DNA of 64,000 nt from Agrobacterium sp. RAC06 (GTDB lineage Bacteria; Pseudomonadota; Alphaproteobacteria; Rhizobiales; Rhizobiaceae): the NCBI RefSeq assembly GCF_001713475.1, contig NZ_CP016499.1:1-64000 (forward strand), given 5' to 3'. Under the pieces are notes generated by a model. The model was not told where the DNA came from and did not search any database. It was given only the letters and a program-made list of their open reading frames with translations. Made by a program: the position numbers and the translations under genes. Shown piece after piece: positions 50,769 through 59,766 of the stretch (within the stretch, counting starts at the first letter, position 1; each line of letters begins with the position of its first letter).

Positions 50769-51572
50769 ATGAGTGCCTATCGACCATTCCGCGAAGTAAA
50801 GCTACAGTGGCTCCAGCAACTAAGCTGCGACAAGGATCTGAGCGATAACGCTCGGTCGATAGCTCTTTACATTGTCACCACACACATGAACGGCCACACC
50901 GAGAAGGCGTGGCCGTCCTATCAAACGATTGCCGACGCGACCGGCAAGAGCGTCAAGACCATCCAGCGTGCGATCCGGGAACTCGAAGACAAAGAGTGGT
51001 TCGATGTCCGGCGCGGGAATGGCATAGGGCACAACACGGAATATAGTCCCTCTGCGTTTTCGATCCTACGAGCATGCGAGGCACGTGAAAAGACGGACAG
51101 AATTGTCACCCTTCGCGCGGGCCAAGGCGGTCAGATCCGTCCACAAAGGCAGTCAGATATGTCCGGCAAAGGCGGTCAGATATGTCCACCTAATCCAGAG
51201 AAAGAAAAAATATATATACCTAACGCGCGCGAGGAGCGCTCGATAACTGGCAATCAGCAGCCTGCGGTGCCTGCGATTTTCGTGGCAGACACAAAAATCG
51301 AGCAATTGCACCAATGGCAAAAATGGCTGGGATCTCGCGGTCTTGGAACGCTCGATACGCTTTCAGTTCGCGCTACGGCAAACGGGAAAACAGGCTATTT
51401 GCTGCCGGGTCACTGGCCTCCTGCTGAATCGGGTCCGAATTCAGGGAGCTGGACTAGTTTCTTCAGCCGCCGACGTGATGGAGCACCTGCGAGCCGCGAA
51501 GGGACCATCGATGCACAATCGAGAGAAAGCGAATTGAGACCAATTCGGTCCCGTGCTATAGGTGCGCTATGA
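50769..51572 (+). CDS. Helix-turn-helix protein, plasmid/phage replication-initiator-like
   Basis: 267 residues, GGAGG upstream of the ATG. The N-terminal half is an HTH_36-type winged helix (LSDNARSIALYIVTTHMNGH, KAWPSYQTIADATGKSVKTI, QRAIRELEDKEW), seen in plasmid and phage replication or copy-control proteins. The middle (about 120-160) is polar with GQGGQIRPQRQS/KGGQICPPN repeats; the C-terminus is unrecognised. Its stop overlaps the HigB start by 4 bases, so it is in the same transcript as the toxin-antitoxin pair. Codon use is less GC-biased than the neighbours, suggesting transfer. Confidence 0.75.
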   Translation: MSAYRPFREVKLQWLQQLSCDKDLSDNARSIALYIVTTHMNGHTEKAWPSYQTIADATGKSVKTIQRAIRELEDKEWFDVRRGNGIGHNTEYSPSAFSILRACEAREKTDRIVTLRAGQGGQIRPQRQSDMSGKGGQICPPNPEKEKIYIPNAREERSITGNQQPAVPAIFVADTKIEQLHQWQKWLGSRGLGTLDTLSVRATANGKTGYLLPGHWPPAESGPNSGSWTSFFSRRRDGAPASREGTIDAQSRESELRPIRSRAIGAL

Positions 51573-51892
51573 GGATCATAGCCAGGCGCACCCTCCGTGA
51601 ATATGTCGACCGGCTGGCTGGCGACAAGGGACAGCCAGCTGTGAAGGCTGCGCTTGATGCGTGGTTCGACGAAGTTTGCAAGGCGCAATGGACCAGTTCC
51701 GCCGACGTGCGGCGGCTGTATGCAACTGCAAGCATCGTCAGCGCGGAACGGATCGTCTTCAACATCAAAGGCAACGATCATCGATTGGTTGTCGCGGCAG
51801 ATTTTGAAAAAGGCATAGTCTGGATCAAGTGGATCGGGACGCACAAGGCATACGACAAGATCGACGTGAAGGAGATCGAACATGGTAGCTGA
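51569..51892 (+). CDS. higB: HigB-type toxin (RelE-fold mRNA interferase)
   Basis: 107 residues. The HigB pattern is visible: MRIIARRTLREYVDRLAGDK, the central SAERIVFNIKGNDHRLVVAADF and the C-terminal WIKWIGTHKAYDKIDV, with the conserved NIKGNxxRLVV and HxxYDKID motifs of the HigB_toxin family. These toxins cut mRNA on the ribosome. It comes before the antitoxin, the usual order for higBA, and overlaps it by 11 bases. Confidence 0.92.
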   Translation: MRIIARRTLREYVDRLAGDKGQPAVKAALDAWFDEVCKAQWTSSADVRRLYATASIVSAERIVFNIKGNDHRLVVAADFEKGIVWIKWIGTHKAYDKIDVKEIEHGS

Positions 51893-52259
51893 TCTGAAAC
51901 CGATCCGATCAGAAGCTGATTACGACGAAGCTCTTGCCGAGGTCGAAATCCTGTGGGGAGCAAAAGCTGGCACCCCAGAGGGAGACCGGTTGGATATTCT
52001 GGCGACCCTGATCGACGCCTACGAAGCAAAGATTTATCCCATGGATCCCCCCGATCCGGTGGAAGCAATCCGGTTTCGGATGGAGCAGCAAGGTTTGACC
52101 CGCAAGGATCTCGAACCGATGATTGGGCCGCGTAACCGTGTAGCAGATGTCCTAAACCGCAAGCGAAGCCTGTCGATCGACATGATCCGCAAACTTCACG
52201 CCCGATTGGGTATATCTGCAGAAGTCCTGATCAGGCCGAGTAGTGGCAAGGTCGCGTGA
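51882..52259 (+). CDS. higA: HigA-type antitoxin (HTH XRE)
   Basis: 125 residues. The N-terminus (IRSEADYDEALAEVEILWGA, GTPEGDRLDILATLIDAYEA) is the HigA-type toxin-binding part, and the C-terminal half is an XRE helix-turn-helix (MEQQGLTRKDLEPMIGPRNR, VADVLNRKRSLSIDMIRKLH). It neutralises HigB and should repress the promoter of the operon. Overlaps higB by 11 bases. Confidence 0.92.
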   Translation: MVADLKPIRSEADYDEALAEVEILWGAKAGTPEGDRLDILATLIDAYEAKIYPMDPPDPVEAIRFRMEQQGLTRKDLEPMIGPRNRVADVLNRKRSLSIDMIRKLHARLGISAEVLIRPSSGKVA

Positions 52260-52573
52260 CTTCTGTTTCGCCAAACGTCCTATAATTTCCACCTGAGTTA
52301 GTGCTGAAGTCTGTTCACTCGCAGTCTTGGCCAACGATAGCATTCGTGCCACTCCCATGCTTACAAGGAGTATCAAATCGGCTGCTCATGCCTTGGGCTT
52401 GGGAGAGGCATTAGACTTGCCCATCCTCCGAGGAGCGTCCAATACCAGTGCCTGCTGCAGGTATTTGGCAAGACGAATGATGTAACCCCTTTAATGGTGC
52501 ATTTCATTCGCGAACTAATGATTTTGAACCCATTCTGGTGGGGCGAATGTCCTTTAATCTCAGCGGTCACTAC
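52260..52573. other. Intergenic stretch between higA and the dehydrogenase gene, no gene recognised
   Basis: Convergent genes flank 314 bases with no supported coding sequence, clear terminator or repeat. It is probably the right border of the acquired island. Confidence 0.5.
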
Positions 52574-53659
52574 TCACTTCCAATCAAGGTCGAGCAGGGG
52601 CTTGAGATAGGCGGCAGAGAGCAATGCTTCCGTGTCGAGCCGGTAGTGCTCAACAAAACCGCGAGACGGTATTTGCCCTTGCTGCAGCAGCGATAGAAGG
52701 GTAGCGGCATACCCCGTCGCCACTGAAACCAAGGCGTTGAAGCCGCCATTCGACCTTCTCGGTGAAAAGCGGAGGAAGTGACTTTTCTCGTTCGGTTGAT
52801 GTTCACGGACACCGCGGGCGGTAACCATGAGCATCAATACGTCGTCCTCGATCACAGGCAACCCATTGCAAAGCAGCGATCGCAACATATCCCGGCGATT
52901 ACGAAGTCCCAGATCATCAAGAAGGAATCTCATATAGTCGAGGTGGCCCGGATAGCGGATCGTTTTGAACGTGACGTTTTTCGGAGAAAACTCTGAGAAG
53001 ATCGAAAGGTCGTCGATCCCGCCCGCGGTTATGAACTCTTCATAGCCGACACCATCGATGCTCAGTGTACGGTGATCTTCAAGGGGTGACAGGGTAAGAG
53101 CCTTCCCATCCCGGATTGCTGCGCTTGGTCGCGTGTACTCGTCGATGAGGCCGTCAACATTCCAGATCTGTCCGTAACCAAGCCGATTTGTCGGGTAACG
53201 GGGAATCGAGCCAACGCGAATGACTAGGTCCGTGACCGCCGAGCATCTTGACAGGAGACTCCAAGCGATATTGGCAATTAGACCTGGTGAAACACCACAG
53301 CCATTGAAAATGGCCCGCCGAGTAGAAAGGTCCTGGAGACGTTCCCTCAATTCAGGCCGAGCACCATTGAAGTCGAGATAGTGCACATTGGCTTGGGCCG
53401 CTGCCATGGCTACGGTTTTGACAGCGCTTTCAGGAACCGCAGCGACCGCAACATCACGCTCCGACAGCATCGTATTCAGTTCATCGGGATGACGGTACAG
53501 GCGTGAGGAGACGTCAATTCTCATCGCACGAAGCTGATCCAGCGCATCTTCAGAGCGATCGATCACTTCGACCGAGAATGCCGGGGCTCCTGCCAGAGTT
53601 GCCGCTAGGGCAATTCCGATTTTGCCGGCACCGACGATTGTAATTTTAAGAGGCACCAT
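52574..53659 (-). CDS. Saccharopine-dehydrogenase-like NAD(P) oxidoreductase
   Basis: 361 residues from the ATG at 53659; the frame extends to a TTG at 53671. The N-terminal Rossmann motif is ITIVGAGKIGIALAATL (about 4-20). HYLDFNGARPEL, FNGCGVSPGLIANIA and GSIPRYPTNRLGYGQIWNVD match the saccharopine/lysine-6-dehydrogenase family, which oxidises or reduces C-N bonds of amino acids. It is the last gene of the catabolic unit, 9 bases after the ATPase. Direct substrate not readable; lysine-like or an opine-type secondary amine is plausible. Confidence 0.82.
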   Translation of the reverse strand: MVPLKITIVGAGKIGIALAATLAGAPAFSVEVIDRSEDALDQLRAMRIDVSSRLYRHPDELNTMLSERDVAVAAVPESAVKTVAMAAAQANVHYLDFNGARPELRERLQDLSTRRAIFNGCGVSPGLIANIAWSLLSRCSAVTDLVIRVGSIPRYPTNRLGYGQIWNVDGLIDEYTRPSAAIRDGKALTLSPLEDHRTLSIDGVGYEEFITAGGIDDLSIFSEFSPKNVTFKTIRYPGHLDYMRFLLDDLGLRNRRDMLRSLLCNGLPVIEDDVLMLMVTARGVREHQPNEKSHFLRFSPRRSNGGFNALVSVATGYAATLLSLLQQGQIPSRGFVEHYRLDTEALLSAAYLKPLLDLDWK

Positions 53660-53667
53660 ACCGGCTC

Positions 53668-54441
53668 TCAATTCTTGAACCGAGCAACGAAGCCTTGGAG
53701 GCGTGGATTCTGAGGGTTAAGGATCACATCATTCGCAGTCCCGGTTTCGGCGATGACGCCTTGGTCGAGAAAAAGAACACGGCTCGCGACATCTGCGGCG
53801 AAAGCCATTTCATGCGTGACGATCGCCATTGTCATTCCCTTGTCGGCAAGTCCGCGTATGACACTGAGGACCTCTCCCACCAACTCTGGGTCAAGCGCAC
53901 TCGTTACCTCGTCCAGCAAAAGGACTTCGGGTTCCATTGCCAAGGCCCTGGCGATCGCCACACGCTGTTTTTGCCCGCCCGACAAATGGCTTGGATAGGC
54001 TGAGTGCTTTTCGGCAAGCCCGACCTGGGCAAGCAGGTCCATGGCTTGTTCCTCGGCCTCGCGTCTGGGACGCCGGCAGACCACGATCGGTCCCTCAGTT
54101 ACGTTCTGCAGCACAGTCTTGTGGGGGAACAGATTGAAGTGCTGGAAAACCATGCCAACATGCCGCCGCAGCGTACCGATGCCAATCTCCTCATTTCGGT
54201 CCCGAAAGTGCTCGCCGACCGTTTTTTGGCGAAAGCGGATGGTGCCTCCTGTCGGGCGTTCCATCATGTTGAGGCAGCGGATGAAAGTTGACTTGCCCGA
54301 TCCCGATGGACCGATCAACGCGACAACCTCCCCACGCTCAAGGCTGAGATCGAGGCCTTTCAGCACTTCGAGCGTACCGTAGCTTTTGCGCAGGCCCGAC
54401 GCTTCAATGACAGGTGGGCTTGTCTTGGAATTCTGTGTCAT
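53668..54441 (-). CDS. Polar amino acid ABC transporter ATPase (GlnQ/HisP type)
   Basis: 257 residues; Walker A GPSGSGKSTFIRCLN (about 38-52), Q-loop FQHFNLFPHKTVLQNV (the signature of amino acid ATPases), LSGGQKQRVAIARALA, Walker B LLLDEVTSALDPELVG. The Val after Glu in DEVTSALD is normal for this family. It lies 18 bases after the permease gene in the same direction. Its binding protein is at 62423 on the opposite strand. Confidence 0.93.
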   Translation of the reverse strand: MTQNSKTSPPVIEASGLRKSYGTLEVLKGLDLSLERGEVVALIGPSGSGKSTFIRCLNMMERPTGGTIRFRQKTVGEHFRDRNEEIGIGTLRRHVGMVFQHFNLFPHKTVLQNVTEGPIVVCRRPRREAEEQAMDLLAQVGLAEKHSAYPSHLSGGQKQRVAIARALAMEPEVLLLDEVTSALDPELVGEVLSVIRGLADKGMTMAIVTHEMAFAADVASRVLFLDQGVIAETGTANDVILNPQNPRLQGFVARFKN

Positions 54442-54459
54442 TTCCTTGCATCCGTTCCG

Positions 54460-55125
54460 TTAATCGCTGACCCTGAGACGTCGTTCCACCCAGTCCGCCA
54501 CCTGGGTGAGCGGCAGCAGCATGGCAATGTAGAGGCCTGCCATCAGCGTGTAGGATTCCAGTGGTCGATAGGTCTGGCCGTTCACTACGGCGGCCATATA
54601 GGCGAGATCGGCGACCGATATGACCGATACCAGAGAGGTGTTCTTGAACTGGATAACCGACTGGTTGATGAAGGATGGCAGGACACGTTTCATGGCCTGG
54701 GGAAGGATGATCCGGCTCATCGATTGCCAGGAACTCATACCAATAGCCGCTGCCGCTTCACGCTGGCCTCTGTCGATTGATACGATCCCTCCGCGAAATA
54801 TCTCTGCGTAGAAAGCGCCGGCATAAAGTGAAAGTGTGAGCATCGCTGCGACACGGTTATCTATTGACCCGCCGACCAGCAGGGGAAAGGCGTAGTAGAA
54901 CCATAGCAACTGAACCAGCAACGGCGTGCAACGGAAGATCTCCTGATAAACGCGCGCGGTGGCAGACAGCACCATCCAACCCGAAAGCCGCGCAGCGCAG
55001 GTGAGGAAACCAATCAGTACGCCGAAGAAGATCGAACCAAACGTGTAGAGGACTGTGATCCAAAGCCCCCAGAGGAAGAGGTCCCAGTATTGCCAGACGG
55101 AATGAAAATCCCAGCTATAGTTCAT
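54460..55125 (-). CDS. Polar amino acid ABC transporter permease
   Basis: 221 residues, HisMQ/GlnP family: TLSLYAGAFYAEIFRGGIVS followed by IDRGQREAAAAIGMSSWQSM (about 95-135) is the ATPase-contact region. Only one permease gene is found, so it must form a homodimer. Starts near a start codon at 55125; 192 bases separate it from the DapA-like gene. Confidence 0.92.
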   Translation of the reverse strand: MNYSWDFHSVWQYWDLFLWGLWITVLYTFGSIFFGVLIGFLTCAARLSGWMVLSATARVYQEIFRCTPLLVQLLWFYYAFPLLVGGSIDNRVAAMLTLSLYAGAFYAEIFRGGIVSIDRGQREAAAAIGMSSWQSMSRIILPQAMKRVLPSFINQSVIQFKNTSLVSVISVADLAYMAAVVNGQTYRPLESYTLMAGLYIAMLLPLTQVADWVERRLRVSD

Positions 55126-55317
55126 TGATCGCCTCCTTCTGTCCTGGACGGTCCGTCAGGCGATGGCTCACCGCTCCAGGGACAACCGTCTTCTTCAATC
55201 CTGCTTGTCATATCTGTTCCCCTGATCCATCGACCTGCTTGCGGAAGGGACGGTTGCTGATGCAATCGATAGTCTTACGTCCGTCCTGAGCCGACAATGC
55301 AAAGCTAATGTCTCTGC

Positions 55318-56235
55318 TTAGCGCATTTCTTGGAAGGCGGCCGATGCCGAGGTGAATCGACCGAGAATGCCAGCGATCCGTTCGCGGTTGGCCGGTGAAA
55401 CTGGAACCATGGGCAAGCGCATTTCAGGTCCGGCAAGATTGGACAATGCAAGTGCCGCCTTGACGGGCCCCGGGTTCGACTCGATGAACATGCTGTCGGT
55501 CAGCTCGGCGATCAGTTCATGCAGAGCAAGTGCACGCGCCGTGTCACCGCGCTTCCAGGCCTCAACCAGTTGCACCATTTCTCGCGGCGCGACATTGGCG
55601 ACTACGCTTGTAACACCGACAGCACCCAGCGACAGGAAGGGCAGGGTGAGCCCATCGTCGCCGGAATGGATGATCAACCGGTCTCCACAGGCACCGCGCA
55701 ATTGGGTGACGCGGGCTGCTGATCCGCCCGCCTCTTTTATGGCGATGATGTTCTCATGCCTCCCGACCAATGCAGCACAGGTTTCTGGCGAGATTTCCAC
55801 CCCGCAGCGCCCTGGGACGGAGTAGAGCATAACCGGGAGTGTGGTCGCTTGCGCCGCTGCACCATAATGCGCAAGAAGGCCCGCCTGAGTTGGCTTGTTG
55901 TAGTAGGGGGTCACGATCAGAACGGCATCAGCACCCGCCCGTTCTGCCCGCTTCACCTTTTCGATCGTTTTTGATGTGTCGTTGGCGCCTGCACCAGCCA
56001 TTACCAACGCGCGTCCCGCTACAAGCCCGACGGTACGTTCGATCAGCGCATCCGCTTCATCGTCGGACAAGGTCGCAGCCTCTCCCGTCGTACCAACCGG
56101 CACAAGACCTGCGATGCCGGCTTCGATCTGGCGCTCGACAAGAGCGTCATAGGCGACGTAGTCGACACCCCCATCCTTGAAAGGGGTAATCAGGGCAGTG
56201 AAAACGCCGTTAAAGCGATGTGCAAGAGCCTGCAT
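55318..56235 (-). CDS. DapA-family aldolase/dehydratase (dihydrodipicolinate-synthase-like)
   Basis: 305 residues from the ATG at 56235 (MQALAHRFNGVFTALITPF), with GAGG about nine bases upstream; an ATG at 56259 has none. The TIM-barrel motifs of the family are all present: VGTTGE, TPYYNKPTQ, the proton-relay Tyr in LYSVPGRCG (with the carboxylate-binding Arg of DapA), and the Schiff-base Lys in IIAIKEAGG (about 165). Both authentic DapA and catabolic relatives (1-pyrroline-4-hydroxy-2-carboxylate deaminase, 5-keto-4-deoxyglucarate dehydratase) fit. The surrounding genes argue for a catabolic role on a cyclic imine or keto acid. Confidence 0.9.
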   Translation of the reverse strand: MQALAHRFNGVFTALITPFKDGGVDYVAYDALVERQIEAGIAGLVPVGTTGEAATLSDDEADALIERTVGLVAGRALVMAGAGANDTSKTIEKVKRAERAGADAVLIVTPYYNKPTQAGLLAHYGAAAQATTLPVMLYSVPGRCGVEISPETCAALVGRHENIIAIKEAGGSAARVTQLRGACGDRLIIHSGDDGLTLPFLSLGAVGVTSVVANVAPREMVQLVEAWKRGDTARALALHELIAELTDSMFIESNPGPVKAALALSNLAGPEMRLPMVPVSPANRERIAGILGRFTSASAAFQEMR

Positions 56236-56258
56236 GGTCAAAGTCCTCTTTGTTGTCA

Positions 56259-57002
56259 TCAGTCATTCAAGCTGTCCGCCAGGCTGTAACGGCCAGCGGG
56301 ACGAGGGATGGAAACCAGCCATTGCGCAGCAGTGATGGCACCTGCGGCATAGGCTGTGAGCGTTTCGACACGGTAGATCAGTGTGGTTTCCGCTAAACCC
56401 ATTCGGAAATGCACCTCATTGATGCCCACTGTTTCGCCCTCACGTTTGACTGTGATGGCTGGTTCAGGAGTTGAGAACCCCATGGCACGGCTTCGTGCTT
56501 CACAGAGCTCATGTGCGAGAAGCAGAGAGGTGCCGGACGGGGCCATCTTCTTGCGTTGGTGGTAGGTTTCGCTGATAGCCACTTCGGCGTCCGGGATGCG
56601 TCTGGTAAAATCCACTGCTGCGCGTTTGAAGGCTTCAAAGCCCGGGGCGAAATTCGCGCTGATCAGCATCGGTCGGTGACGCGTGAAAATGCTCAGTCGG
56701 TTGTCCTCTTCGGCGGTGAAGCCGGTCGTACCGATCACCATCGGAATGGATTTGCAGCCGATCTGCTCCTGTAGCTCAAGGCTCGCGCAGGCTTGGGAGA
56801 AGTCGATCATCACGTCGCAACGGCTGTTCATTTCAGCATCGGTCGCTCGATATTCGATGCTGCTCCCGGAGATGGGCACGCCGACAAACTTGGAGCATGG
56901 ACGCACCAAAGCTGCGGCCAGCTCCAGGCCCGGGTTGGCAAGGATCAACTCCATGAGCCGTGTCCCGACGCGACCCGAGGCTCCCATAACGGCGATCCGC
57001 AT
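56259..57002 (-). CDS. DapB-family reductase with altered catalytic motif
   Basis: 247 residues from the ATG at 57002 with GAGGAG seven bases upstream. N-terminal nucleotide motif VMGASGRVGTRLM, central VMIDFSQ and GTTGF motifs, and the DapB C-terminal domain. The active-site motif differs: E. coli EAHHRHKVDAPSGT is here ETYHQRKKMAPSGT. So the catalytic His159 is Tyr and Asp165 is Met, while the catalytic Lys163 and the APSGT loop are kept. I checked the codons at 56511-56590. This suggests a reductase for a related but different substrate, rather than lysine biosynthesis. It ends 1 base into the start of the longer DapA frame. Confidence 0.85.
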   Translation of the reverse strand: MRIAVMGASGRVGTRLMELILANPGLELAAALVRPCSKFVGVPISGSSIEYRATDAEMNSRCDVMIDFSQACASLELQEQIGCKSIPMVIGTTGFTAEEDNRLSIFTRHRPMLISANFAPGFEAFKRAAVDFTRRIPDAEVAISETYHQRKKMAPSGTSLLLAHELCEARSRAMGFSTPEPAITVKREGETVGINEVHFRMGLAETTLIYRVETLTAYAAGAITAAQWLVSIPRPAGRYSLADSLND

Positions 57003-57013
57003 AAGGGGTCTCC

Positions 57014-58432
57014 TCAATCGATTACGACCTTGGTTTCCGACATCTCGCGCAGCGCAATGCGGACACCTTCTCGGCCAAGGCCCGAGCGTTTGATGCCGCC
57101 GAATGGCACATGCTCCGCACGGAAGTCGGGTCCTTCGTTGATCATCACGCCACCGACATGCAGTTCGCGGGAGAAGATCTTGATTAGCGCGTGATCATTG
57201 GTGAAGATTCCCGCCTGAAGACCGTATTCGCCCGCATTGACTTCCGCGATCGCTGCCTGCGGATCGGTGAAGCTTCTGATCGCGATCACGGGGCCAAAGG
57301 TTTCATCGGCAATCACCGGCGCGTCAGCTGAGATTTGCGAAATCACGGTCGGAGAGAAGACCGTGCCATTATGCGTGCCGCCAGTCAGCAGTTTTGCCCC
57401 ATGCAAAGAAACGCTTGCGTTGATGCGTTCAGCAACGGTTTTGGCCGATGCAAGGTCAATCACGGTTCCCATGTCCGTGTCGTCTTGCGAAGGATCACCG
57501 AATTCGACCGCGTCCACAGCGGCCAACAGTTTTTCGGTGAAGGCCTTCTCGATATCCCGATGAAGATAGAGTTTCTTCACGGCTGCGCAGCTTTGCCCGG
57601 CGATCTCGAAGCGATGGCCGATCGCTGTGGCAACCGCTTGGTCGAGATCTGCGTCCGGCATCACGAATAAGGGGTCGTTGCCGCCCAGTTCCATCAGGCA
57701 GCGGATCAGTCCGCTGGCGTTCTTGAGCGCAAGCCCTGCCGCAGGCCCGCCAGTGAAGGACAAAAGATCGATAGGTGACCTCGCAAGCGACACCGCAGCT
57801 TCCGCCGCGCCGTGCACGATCTGGAACAGGTTGGCTGGCCATCCAGCTCTGCCTGCAAGTTCGTGCAACCGCGCGGCGGCCAGCGGCGCCTTGGGTGACG
57901 GCTTGGCAACTACCGCATTACCGGCCGCAATCGCTGGTCCCAGCTTGTGGCAGAGCAAATTAAGAGGGTAGTTGAATGGAGTTATCGCTCCGACGACACC
58001 AACTGGCTCATACGTAATCGTCGCGAGTCGGTCAGCGCCGCCTTCCACGATTGCGCAATGAAGTGCTTCCCCGTCAAGGAATGTTGCTGCATCGCCGGAG
58101 AGCTTCAGCGTGTTTTGTGCACGACGTACCTCGTTTCGCGCCTCGCGAATCGTTTTGCCCATTTCCGTGGAGATTATGTGTGCAAGGTTTTCGGCGTCCG
58201 CAGCAATCTCGGCAGCCAGGGCATTCAGCATGGCGCGGCGTACCGCCGGCGTCGAGCAACGAAACTCCCGCTGGGCTGCCTTTGCACGCACCACGGCTGC
58301 AGTAATCTCTGCGCTCGAATTGGTCGGAACTTCGCCGACCAAGGACCCATTGAAGGGGTTGCGGACAGCAATTGAATTGCTGGTGTCGAGTGCTCGGCGC
58401 TGGGCTTGCATCATGTCGGTGTACCTCGTCAT
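57014..58432 (-). CDS. Aldehyde dehydrogenase (NAD(P)-dependent, semialdehyde type)
   Basis: 472 residues. TPFNYPLNLLCHKLGPAIAA (about 150-170), AKPSPKAP, FTGGPAAG, the catalytic Glu in LMELGGNDPLFV (about 245) and the catalytic Cys in EIAGQSCAAVKK (about 280). Start overlaps the stop of the flavoprotein by 4 bases. In related amino acid catabolic clusters such an enzyme oxidises a semialdehyde (for example 2-oxoglutarate semialdehyde) formed after deamination. Specific substrate inferred only from context. Confidence 0.9.
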   Translation of the reverse strand: MTRYTDMMQAQRRALDTSNSIAVRNPFNGSLVGEVPTNSSAEITAAVVRAKAAQREFRCSTPAVRRAMLNALAAEIAADAENLAHIISTEMGKTIREARNEVRRAQNTLKLSGDAATFLDGEALHCAIVEGGADRLATITYEPVGVVGAITPFNYPLNLLCHKLGPAIAAGNAVVAKPSPKAPLAAARLHELAGRAGWPANLFQIVHGAAEAAVSLARSPIDLLSFTGGPAAGLALKNASGLIRCLMELGGNDPLFVMPDADLDQAVATAIGHRFEIAGQSCAAVKKLYLHRDIEKAFTEKLLAAVDAVEFGDPSQDDTDMGTVIDLASAKTVAERINASVSLHGAKLLTGGTHNGTVFSPTVISQISADAPVIADETFGPVIAIRSFTDPQAAIAEVNAGEYGLQAGIFTNDHALIKIFSRELHVGGVMINEGPDFRAEHVPFGGIKRSGLGREGVRIALREMSETKVVID

Positions 58433-59766
58433 TCGTGGTTGGTGCTTGATCGGCTGGCGCCAGTCAGCGCAGCAATGGAAACCGGGCGCAGCGGCCAGCG
58501 ACGACCCGTTAGGTCATCTATCGATGGCTGGCGGACCTCCGGCATGATCTCGGCCATTAGTTGAGCGGTGTTAGCGGCACAGAAGCGACCTTGGCAGGCG
58601 CCCATAGCAAAGCGGCCATTATGCTTGACCTCGCGCCCCGTGAGCTTGTCTGCGCGGTCGCAAAGTTGGCGGAGATCACCGACCGTCTTGCTTTCGCAGC
58701 GGCAGAGGATGGTGTCGTCAGGGAGGTTTGAGAGCAGAGCCTCACCTTGGACAGGTGCAAAGAGTGCTGAGAGAGTTGCTTGGGCTTTGCGGGCGCGTTC
58801 GACCGTTCGGTCGACTAGGACCCCGTCGGTGGAGCGGGACAGTATTCCCGCGATCGCCCGACCGGCGCGACGTCCATCGGCTTGCGCGGCAAAGACCCCA
58901 AGCGCTTCGCGACAATCACCCGCTCTGATGATGATCGGCCGCTGGTTGGTTTGCATCGCCTTATTCGGGAGCCTGAAGTCATTGGGTTGAATGCCGTCAT
59001 GAAGCCCGACGCGGTCGACATCGACGTTTTGCCTCTCGCCATCTTTTCGCACAATTAGGACACGCAGATTTCGATCAGTTCGTTCGATCGCCTCAATGCG
59101 AGTGCCACGCAGCCAGGGGATGCGGTGTCGATAAATGTCCACGAGGTAGCCGGCCGCTTCCCGCAGAATTTCTGGATAGGCAAGCATGCGGATGCCTGCG
59201 CCTGGCAGCCTGAGCGGGTCTCCCTCCTCGATGATGGCGACAGGCGGATTGCCCAGCCTGGTCATTTGAGCGGCGACGGCAATCAACAGCGGGCCCGTGC
59301 CGCCGATCAGGACGCGACCTTTCGGTGGCTGTCCGGTTTCCTTCATCGTGAGCTGCAGCCCACCGGCGGTTGAAACACCGGCCAGCTGCCAGCCAGCACG
59401 CGGTCGCACCTTTTCGACTGCGCCTGTCGCGACAATGAGGGCCTTGGTGCGTACTTGCTCAAGACTGCCGGAGTGTCGGTTTTCGATAAGCACGAGCCCG
59501 TCGCCGTCGACCCCGAGAAAGACGCAAGCATGACGTACGGGAATACGGGCGTCGGAGAAGGCCTTTTCAAGCGCCTTCCAATCGGCATGACTCGCTGCTG
59601 ACTGTTGGATAGGCGCAAGGCCGGGGATCGGCTGCCGATGGATCGCGCCACCAAGTGTCTCGCGCTGTTCTATGACCTCGACCTTAAAGCCCGAACGCGC
59701 CGCTTCCACGGCGGCAGAGAGGCCCGCTGCACCGCCACCGATGACCAGGACATCAAGTTCAATCAT
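58429..59766 (-). CDS. FAD/NAD(P) oxidoreductase large subunit (HcnB/OoxA-like)
   Basis: 445 residues from the ATG at 59766; the longer frame runs back through the ferredoxin-like gene. N-terminal FAD motif VLVIGGGAAGLSAAVEAARSG, central pyridine-type motif RVLIGGTGPLLIAVAAQM, and ATGAVEKVRPRAGWQLAGV, typical of the alpha subunit of opine oxidases, hydrogen cyanide synthase HcnB and D-hydroxyproline dehydrogenases. The C-terminus has a BFD-like [2Fe-2S] site (CRCESKTVGDLRQLCD, then GACQGRFC). It works with the ferredoxin-like and DAO-like proteins encoded upstream. Overlaps the ferredoxin-like gene by 8 bases. Confidence 0.9.
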   Translation of the reverse strand: MIELDVLVIGGGAAGLSAAVEAARSGFKVEVIEQRETLGGAIHRQPIPGLAPIQQSAASHADWKALEKAFSDARIPVRHACVFLGVDGDGLVLIENRHSGSLEQVRTKALIVATGAVEKVRPRAGWQLAGVSTAGGLQLTMKETGQPPKGRVLIGGTGPLLIAVAAQMTRLGNPPVAIIEEGDPLRLPGAGIRMLAYPEILREAAGYLVDIYRHRIPWLRGTRIEAIERTDRNLRVLIVRKDGERQNVDVDRVGLHDGIQPNDFRLPNKAMQTNQRPIIIRAGDCREALGVFAAQADGRRAGRAIAGILSRSTDGVLVDRTVERARKAQATLSALFAPVQGEALLSNLPDDTILCRCESKTVGDLRQLCDRADKLTGREVKHNGRFAMGACQGRFCAANTAQLMAEIMPEVRQPSIDDLTGRRWPLRPVSIAALTGASRSSTNHE

